This document shows, piece after piece, positions 59,446 through 64,000 of a DNA stretch of 64,000 nt. The stretch spans positions 558,001-622,000 of the forward strand of contig NZ_CP050177.1 of assembly GCF_011694815.1 (NCBI RefSeq), written 5' to 3'. The notes under the pieces were generated by a model. It was not told the origin of the DNA. It made no database searches and saw nothing but the letters and a program-made list of their open reading frames with translations. The stretch comes from Streptomyces liangshanensis (GTDB taxonomy: Bacteria > Actinomycetota > Actinomycetes > Streptomycetales > Streptomycetaceae). Position 1 is the first letter of the stretch. Each line of letters starts with the position of its first letter. A program made the position numbers and the translations under genes.

Positions 59446-62270
59446 GCGAGCGCCTGCTGCTCCTGGTGGAGAGCAACACGACCGGTACGGGGCGGCTGTT
59501 CGCGCGGCGCGCCGCCGACCTCGGGGTGGTGCCGGTGCTGCTGTGCGCGGACCCGGGGCGTTACCCGTACGCCGCCGAGGACCGGGTGCGTACGGTCACG
59601 GTGGACACCTCGGACGAGGGCGCGCTGTGGGCGGCCGTCGAGGCGCTGGCCGGTGAGGACCGGGTGGCCGGGGTCCTGACGAGTTCGGAGTACTACGTGC
59701 CCACGGCCGCCGCGCTGGCCGCCCGGCTCGGGCTGCCGGGTCCGTCGGCGGAGGCCGTCCGGGCCTGCCGCGACAAGGCCGAGCAGCGCCGGGTCCTGGC
59801 CGCCGCCGGGGTGGGGGGTCCTGGCTTCGCCGTGGTCTCGCAGGAGTCGGGGGTCTCGCAGGAGTCGGGGGTTACGGGGGTTACGGGGGTTACGGGCGCG
59901 GTGGAGGCGGCCCGGGCGATCGGGCTGCCCGTGGTGGTCAAACCGGTGCAGGGGTCGGGGAGTCTGGGCGTGCGGCTGTGCGCGGACCTGGACGAGGTCG
60001 CCGCGCACGCCGGGACGCTGCTGGCGGCCACCGTGAACGAGCGGGGAGTCGCCGTCCCGGCCCGGATCCTGGTGGAGGAGTACCTGACGGGCCCGGAGTT
60101 CTCCGTCGAGGTGTTCGGTACGGAGGCGGTCGTGACGGTCGCCAAGCACGTCGGCCCGCTGCCGGTGTTCGTGGAGGTCGGCCATGACGTGCCGGCCCCG
60201 CTGCCGGGCGACCGGGACCGGGCCCTGCGCGAGGCGGCGGTGGCCGCCGTCGAGGCCCTCGGCCTCGGCTGGGGGGCGGCCCATGTGGAGCTGCGGCTGA
60301 CCGGGACGGACTCCGGGGCGGTGCGGGTCATCGAGGTCAACCCCCGGCTGGCCGGGGGCATGATCCCCGAACTGGTGCGCGGGGCCTGCGGGATCGACCT
60401 GGTGCTCGCCCAGGTGCAGGCGGCGCTCGGGGGCGTACCGGAGCTGGGGCGGGGCGGGTACGCCCGTGCCTCGATCCGGTTCCTGACGTCGGGGCGCGAC
60501 GGTGTCCTCGCGCCCGCCGCCGTCGTGGCGGACGCCGTGGAGCGGGCCCGGGCGGTGCCGGACACCGTGGAGGCGGTGCTGTACCGCGCCGCGGGGGAAC
60601 GGGTGGGCCCCGCCGAGGACTTCCGGGGGCGGTTCGGGCACGTCATCGCCGTCGCCGACCACGGGGGGCTGGCCGCGGAGGCCGCGGACCGGGCCGTGGC
60701 CCTGCTGGGCGGAGCCGTGTCGTACCCGGAACCGCAGGGCGAGGCCGCGTCGTCGACCGATCAGCACGACGGAGGCGACCGGATGAGCACCACGGGCGAC
60801 CCGGCGGCGAACGAGGCCCGGGGCGTGGACACCGGGCGGCTCAAGGCCGCGCTGGACGCCGAGGCGCACCGTATCGTCTACGACCAGTACCTCCCCGGCG
60901 CGGCGGGTGACGGTCTCGGCGAGGAGCTGCGCTGCATCAGCGAGGTCGACCGGGCCCACCTGATCATGCTCACCGAGTGCGGGATCGTGGACGCCGGCCG
61001 GGCCGCGGCGCTGCTGCGCGCCATCGAGGAGCTGCGCGGCCAGGACTTCGCGGCGGTGCGGGCGGCGCCCATGCCGCGCGGGGTGTACCTGGCGTACGAG
61101 GGCCGTCTCATCGAGCAGTTGGGCGACGGGACGGGCGGCATCCTGCACACGGGCCGCTCGCGCAACGACCTCAACGCCACCACGACCCGGCTGAAGACAC
61201 GCGGGCCGTACCTGGCGCTGCTGGACGCAGTCGAGCGGCTGGCCGGGGTGCTCCTGGCGAAGGCGGCGGAGTACCAGGACGTGGTCATGCCCGCGTACAC
61301 GCACGGGCAGCCGGCCGTCCCGATCAGCTACGGGCACTATCTGGCGGGTGTCGCCGGGGCCGTCCTGCGCGCGTACGAGGCGCTGCTCGACGCGGGCCGC
61401 CAGCTCGACGTCAACCCGCTGGGCGCGGGCGCGATCGGCGGGACGTCCGTCCCGATCGACCCCCGGCGTACGGCCGGACTCCTCGGCTTCACGTCGGCGG
61501 CGCCCAACTCGGTGGACGCGGTGGCCTCCCGGGACTTCGTCCTGGACCTGCTGTCGGCGTCCGCGGTGCTCGGGGTGACGCTGGCGAGGGCCGGGCGGGA
61601 CCTGAGCACCTGGACGTCGGAGGAGTTCGGGCTGCTGCGGGTGGCCGACACCCTGGTCGGCTCCAGCTCGATGATGCCGCAGAAGCGCAACCCGTTCCTG
61701 CTCGAACACATCCAGGGCAGGTCCACCGCGAGCCTCGGCGCCTTCGTGTCGGCGGCGTCCGCGATGACCACCGGCGGTTACACCAACGCGATCGCGGTGG
61801 GTACGGAGGCGGTACGTCACCTGTGGCCGGGGCTGAGCGGCGCGACCGACGCGGTGACCCTGCTGAGTCTGGTGGTGGCGGGTACGGAACCGGAGCGCGG
61901 GCGGATGGCGGAGCGGGCCGTGGACGGCTTCACGTCGGCGACGTACCTGGCGGAGCGGCTCGTCCTGGACGGGATGCCGTTCCGGGCCGCGCACCACCTG
62001 GTGGGCGAGACGGTCCTCGGCGCCCTGGACTCGGGGCGGTCCCTGGTGGACGCCGCGGAGTTCTCCGCCGTCGGGGACGGCGGGCTGGCGCCCGACCGGG
62101 TCGCCGGGGCGTGCGTGCACGGCGGCGGGCCGGGCTCCACGGCCGCCGGAATCCAGGAGATCGACGCACACCTCGCCTCTCTGCGAGCGGAGTTGACGGC
62201 CCGTCGGACCCGTTGGTCGGATGCCGCGACCCTGCTCTCGCAGGCCGTGCTCAAGGCGGTGACGTCATGA
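59442..62270 (+). CDS. Fusion: ATP-grasp ligase + argininosuccinate-lyase-like enzyme
   Basis: One open frame of 942 residues from ATG 59442. The N-terminal 1-430 is an ATP-grasp ligase with VVVKPVQGSGSLGV and the metal-binding VIEVNPRLAGG near 301. After a short linker (about 430-450) comes a full argininosuccinate lyase fold: HTGRSRND near 569, THGQPAVPISYG, and the family signature GSSMMPQKRNP near 740 that holds the catalytic Ser loop. The lyase should release fumarate from an aspartate adduct, yielding free 2,3-diaminobutyrate. The ATP-grasp role is unknown (perhaps peptide or amide bond formation). An internal ATG at 60783 behind GGAGGC could give the lyase alone. Confidence 0.88.
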   Translation: MSERLLLLVESNTTGTGRLFARRAADLGVVPVLLCADPGRYPYAAEDRVRTVTVDTSDEGALWAAVEALAGEDRVAGVLTSSEYYVPTAAALAARLGLPGPSAEAVRACRDKAEQRRVLAAAGVGGPGFAVVSQESGVSQESGVTGVTGVTGAVEAARAIGLPVVVKPVQGSGSLGVRLCADLDEVAAHAGTLLAATVNERGVAVPARILVEEYLTGPEFSVEVFGTEAVVTVAKHVGPLPVFVEVGHDVPAPLPGDRDRALREAAVAAVEALGLGWGAAHVELRLTGTDSGAVRVIEVNPRLAGGMIPELVRGACGIDLVLAQVQAALGGVPELGRGGYARASIRFLTSGRDGVLAPAAVVADAVERARAVPDTVEAVLYRAAGERVGPAEDFRGRFGHVIAVADHGGLAAEAADRAVALLGGAVSYPEPQGEAASSTDQHDGGDRMSTTGDPAANEARGVDTGRLKAALDAEAHRIVYDQYLPGAAGDGLGEELRCISEVDRAHLIMLTECGIVDAGRAAALLRAIEELRGQDFAAVRAAPMPRGVYLAYEGRLIEQLGDGTGGILHTGRSRNDLNATTTRLKTRGPYLALLDAVERLAGVLLAKAAEYQDVVMPAYTHGQPAVPISYGHYLAGVAGAVLRAYEALLDAGRQLDVNPLGAGAIGGTSVPIDPRRTAGLLGFTSAAPNSVDAVASRDFVLDLLSASAVLGVTLARAGRDLSTWTSEEFGLLRVADTLVGSSSMMPQKRNPFLLEHIQGRSTASLGAFVSAASAMTTGGYTNAIAVGTEAVRHLWPGLSGATDAVTLLSLVVAGTEPERGRMAERAVDGFTSATYLAERLVLDGMPFRAAHHLVGETVLGALDSGRSLVDAAEFSAVGDGGLAPDRVAGACVHGGGPGSTAAGIQEIDAHLASLRAELTARRTRWSDAATLLSQAVLKAVTS
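59835..59897 (+). repeat. In-frame tandem repeats in the ATP-grasp part
   Basis: Two perfect 18-bp units (59835-59852, 59853-59870, coding VSQESG) followed by two GTTACGGGG units and a third ending GGC (59871-59897, coding VTG three times). They lengthen a loop just before the ATP-binding VVVKP strand and look prone to length change by slippage. Confidence 0.85.
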
Positions 62271-63559
62271 CCGCCCAACTGGAGGAGCGCCTCCCCGGCG
62301 GGGAGCGGCCGCGCCCGCCGCGCGGCGGGCTGCTCGGCCACCGCGACTTCCGGCTGTTGTGGTTCGGCGAGACGACCAACCGCGTCGGCATCAACATCAC
62401 CGCGGTCGCCATGCCCCTGGTCGCGGTGGTGACACTGAACGCGAGCACGTTCGCGGTGAGTGTGCTGGCCGCCGCCCCCTGGCTGCCCTGGCTGCTGATC
62501 GGCCTGCCGGCCGGCGCCTGGGTGGACCGGATGCGGCGGCGGCCCATCATGCTCCTGTGCAACCTGGCGCCGCTGCTGCTCCTGGCGAGCGTCCCGGTGG
62601 CCGCGTGGCTCGGCGTCCTGACGATGCCGCACCTGCTGGTGGTGGCGCTGCTGAACGGCTTCGCGGCGGTGTTCTTCGGGATCTCGTACAAGGTGTACGT
62701 GCCGTCCATCGTCGACCGCGAGGATCTCCAGGAGGCCAACGCCAAGCTCCAGGGCAGCGAGTCGGTCGCCCAGGTCGCGGGGCTCGGCGGCGGCGGCCTG
62801 CTGGCGCAGGCGTTCGGCGCGGCCTCCGGGCTGCTCGTGAACGCGGGGACGTTCCTCGTCTCGGCCCTATGCCTGCTCGCGATCCGAAGCAGGGAACCGG
62901 TCCCGGAGCGGCCGAAGGAACGCCCGGCGCTGCGCCAGGACATCAAGGAAGGCCTCCAGTACGCGCTGAAGGACCCGTACCTGCGTGTCCTCACCGCGTA
63001 CGGCACCGCCACCAACCTGCTCCTGACGGCCCATGCGGCGATCCTGCCGATCTTCATCATCCGTGAGCTCGGGGTGCCCGAGGGCGCGACCGGCTGGCTC
63101 CTCGCGTCGGGCAGTGTCGGCGGGATCCTCGGGGCCACCACGGCCAAGCACCTGACCGCCCGGTTCGGCACGGCCCGCGGCCTGCTGGTGGCCACCGCCG
63201 CCAGCGCCCCGTTCGCCCTGCTCATCCCGCTGGCCGGGCCGGACTGGACGCTGGTCGCTCTGGTCGCGGGGAGCGCGATGCTCGCGTTGGGCGTGGTGCT
63301 CGCCAACGTGATCCAGGGGGCGTTCCGTCAGCGGTACTGTCCGCCGCAGCTGCTCGGCCGGGTCTCGGCCAGCATCTCGGTGGCCAACTTCGGCGCCATT
63401 CCCTTCGGTTCGCTGTTGGGCGGGATTCTCGGCACCGCCCTCGGCCTGCGGCCCACGCTGTGGCTGCTGGGCGCCGGGCTCGCCCTGACCCCGCTGCTGC
63501 TCCTGATCGGCCCGATGCGCGGACGGCGGGACCTGCCGGCCGCGCCGGGGCCGGCATGA
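62267..63559 (+). CDS. MFS transporter
   Basis: A 430-residue membrane protein from ATG 62267, overlapping the fusion gene by ATGA. It opens with HRDFRLLWFGETTNRVG, usual for the MFS_3 drug-efflux group, with the loop GLPAGAWVDRMRRRP (family signature G-x-x-x-D-R-x-x-R-R) and about eleven hydrophobic segments ending LLLLIGPMRGRR. It is co-transcribed with the diaminobutyrate genes, and an export or resistance role for the final peptide is likely. The window thus carries two distinct MFS exporters, one per NRPS operon, in keeping with two products or with redundancy. Confidence 0.92.
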   Translation: MTAQLEERLPGGERPRPPRGGLLGHRDFRLLWFGETTNRVGINITAVAMPLVAVVTLNASTFAVSVLAAAPWLPWLLIGLPAGAWVDRMRRRPIMLLCNLAPLLLLASVPVAAWLGVLTMPHLLVVALLNGFAAVFFGISYKVYVPSIVDREDLQEANAKLQGSESVAQVAGLGGGGLLAQAFGAASGLLVNAGTFLVSALCLLAIRSREPVPERPKERPALRQDIKEGLQYALKDPYLRVLTAYGTATNLLLTAHAAILPIFIIRELGVPEGATGWLLASGSVGGILGATTAKHLTARFGTARGLLVATAASAPFALLIPLAGPDWTLVALVAGSAMLALGVVLANVIQGAFRQRYCPPQLLGRVSASISVANFGAIPFGSLLGGILGTALGLRPTLWLLGAGLALTPLLLLIGPMRGRRDLPAAPGPA

Positions 63560-63569
63560 GACGCGATCC

Positions 63570-63624
63570 GCCCGTCGGCGTGAGATCCGGCCTGCCCGTC
63601 GGCGTGAGACCCGGCCCGCCCGTC
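63570..63624. repeat. 24-bp direct repeat, about 2.3 copies
   Basis: GCCCGTCGGCGTGAGA begins at 63570 and 63594, with a partial third copy at 63618, an exact 24-bp period. It fills most of the 91-base gap between the transporter stop and the phosphopantetheinyl transferase start. No gene or clear promoter is seen in it; it may be slippage or a protein-binding array. Confidence 0.75.
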
Positions 63625-63650
63625 CCCTCGGTACGAACAGGAGAGACCCC

Positions 63651-64000
63651 GTGGAACACACCCTGCCGTGGGTCGTCCGTGAGCTGCCACCCCCCGGCTC
63701 GCCGGCCCTCTGGCTGCTGAGGGTCTCGGACGTCCCCACCGGCATCCTGGACGAACAGGTGCTCGACGCGACCGAGCGCCGGCGCGCCGCCTCCCTGATG
63801 CGCGCCGCGGACCGCAACCGGTTCACGGCCGCGCACGTCGCCCTCCGCCGGCTGCTCGGCTCCTACCTGGGCCTGCGCCCCGAGGACATCCACTTCGGCC
63901 GGGACACCTGCCCGTGCTGCGGCGGTCCGCACGGCCGCCCGACGGTGCTCGGCACGGACCACGAGCTGTTCTTCTCCCTGTCCCACCGGGGTGACCTGGC
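63651..64000 (+). CDS. Sfp-type 4'-phosphopantetheinyl transferase, N-terminal part (truncated by window edge)
   Basis: From GTG 63651 (GGAGAG upstream), 116 codons to the end of the window. It contains RFTAAHVALRRLLGSYL, LRPEDIHFGRDTCPCCGGPHGRP and LFFSLSHRGDLA, the N-terminal half pattern of Sfp/EntD-like enzymes (R-x-x-x-A-[RH]-x-x-x-R, then S-H-S-G-like SHRGD). The Mg-binding and catalytic half is beyond the edge. The enzyme transfers phosphopantetheine from CoA to carrier-domain serines, so it should activate the PCPs and ACP encoded across this window. It is the last gene seen of the right-hand operon. Confidence 0.88.
   Translation, partial: MEHTLPWVVRELPPPGSPALWLLRVSDVPTGILDEQVLDATERRRAASLMRAADRNRFTAAHVALRRLLGSYLGLRPEDIHFGRDTCPCCGGPHGRPTVLGTDHELFFSLSHRGDL

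Overview
The window is very GC-rich, with strong G/C bias at third codon positions, purine-rich ribosome sites, overlapping ATGA/GTGA gene junctions, SARP-family regulators and rare TTA codons. All of this points to a Streptomyces-type actinomycete chromosome. Almost the whole window is a nonribosomal peptide (NRPS) locus. No rRNA, tRNA, CRISPR array or transposase was seen, and no gap between genes exceeds about 300 bases.

Left edge (1-2.7 kb): the start of a beta-carbonic anhydrase, two tandem duplicated small lipoproteins, a small exported peptide followed by a cysteine-rich protein, and a stand-alone type II thioesterase. A perfect 21-bp hairpin (2730-2775) separates these from a convergent operon.

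Minus-strand operon (23.1 to 2.8 kb, read right to left): MFS exporter, NRPS A-PCP-C-PCP, luciferase-like monooxygenase, NRPS C-A-PCP-E, NRPS C-A-PCP-TE, NRPS C-A-PCP, and a ketosynthase-ACP protein without an acyltransferase. Most genes overlap. Upstream of it lie four heptamers spaced exactly 11 bp apart, the classic layout of a SARP operator.

Centre (23.3-30.8 kb): a small unknown gene, an exported peptide with four DDKGPT repeats, a large SARP/NB-ARC/TPR regulator (minus), a divergent XRE/NB-ARC regulator, an ornithine-carbamoyltransferase homologue with altered substrate-site motifs, an MbtH-like protein and a small unknown protein.

Plus-strand operon (31.0-53.8 kb): both subunits of a B12-dependent glutamate mutase (product 3-methylaspartate), an asparagine-synthetase-like class II ligase, an FMN glutamate-synthase-like protein, and two giant NRPS proteins. 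The NRPS order is A-PCP-(C-A-PCP)x3, then C-A-PCP-C-A-PCP-TE: six modules, no epimerase.

Right part (53.9-64 kb): an exported I36-like inhibitor (minus), a second SARP/NB-ARC/TPR regulator with two TTA codons, then an operon that looks like a 2,3-diaminobutyrate pathway (threonine kinase-like GHMP kinase, cysteine-synthase-like PLP enzyme, ATP-grasp fused to an argininosuccinate lyase), an MFS transporter, and the start of an Sfp-type phosphopantetheinyl transferase that would activate all the carrier domains.

Working model (inference): precursor genes make 3-methylaspartate or its amide and 2,3-diaminobutyrate, possibly carbamoylated. Two NRPS lines, each with its own TE, assemble one or two peptides. 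Two TTA-containing SARPs and an XRE/NB-ARC protein control expression. Whether this is one hybrid cluster or two abutting clusters cannot be settled from sequence alone.
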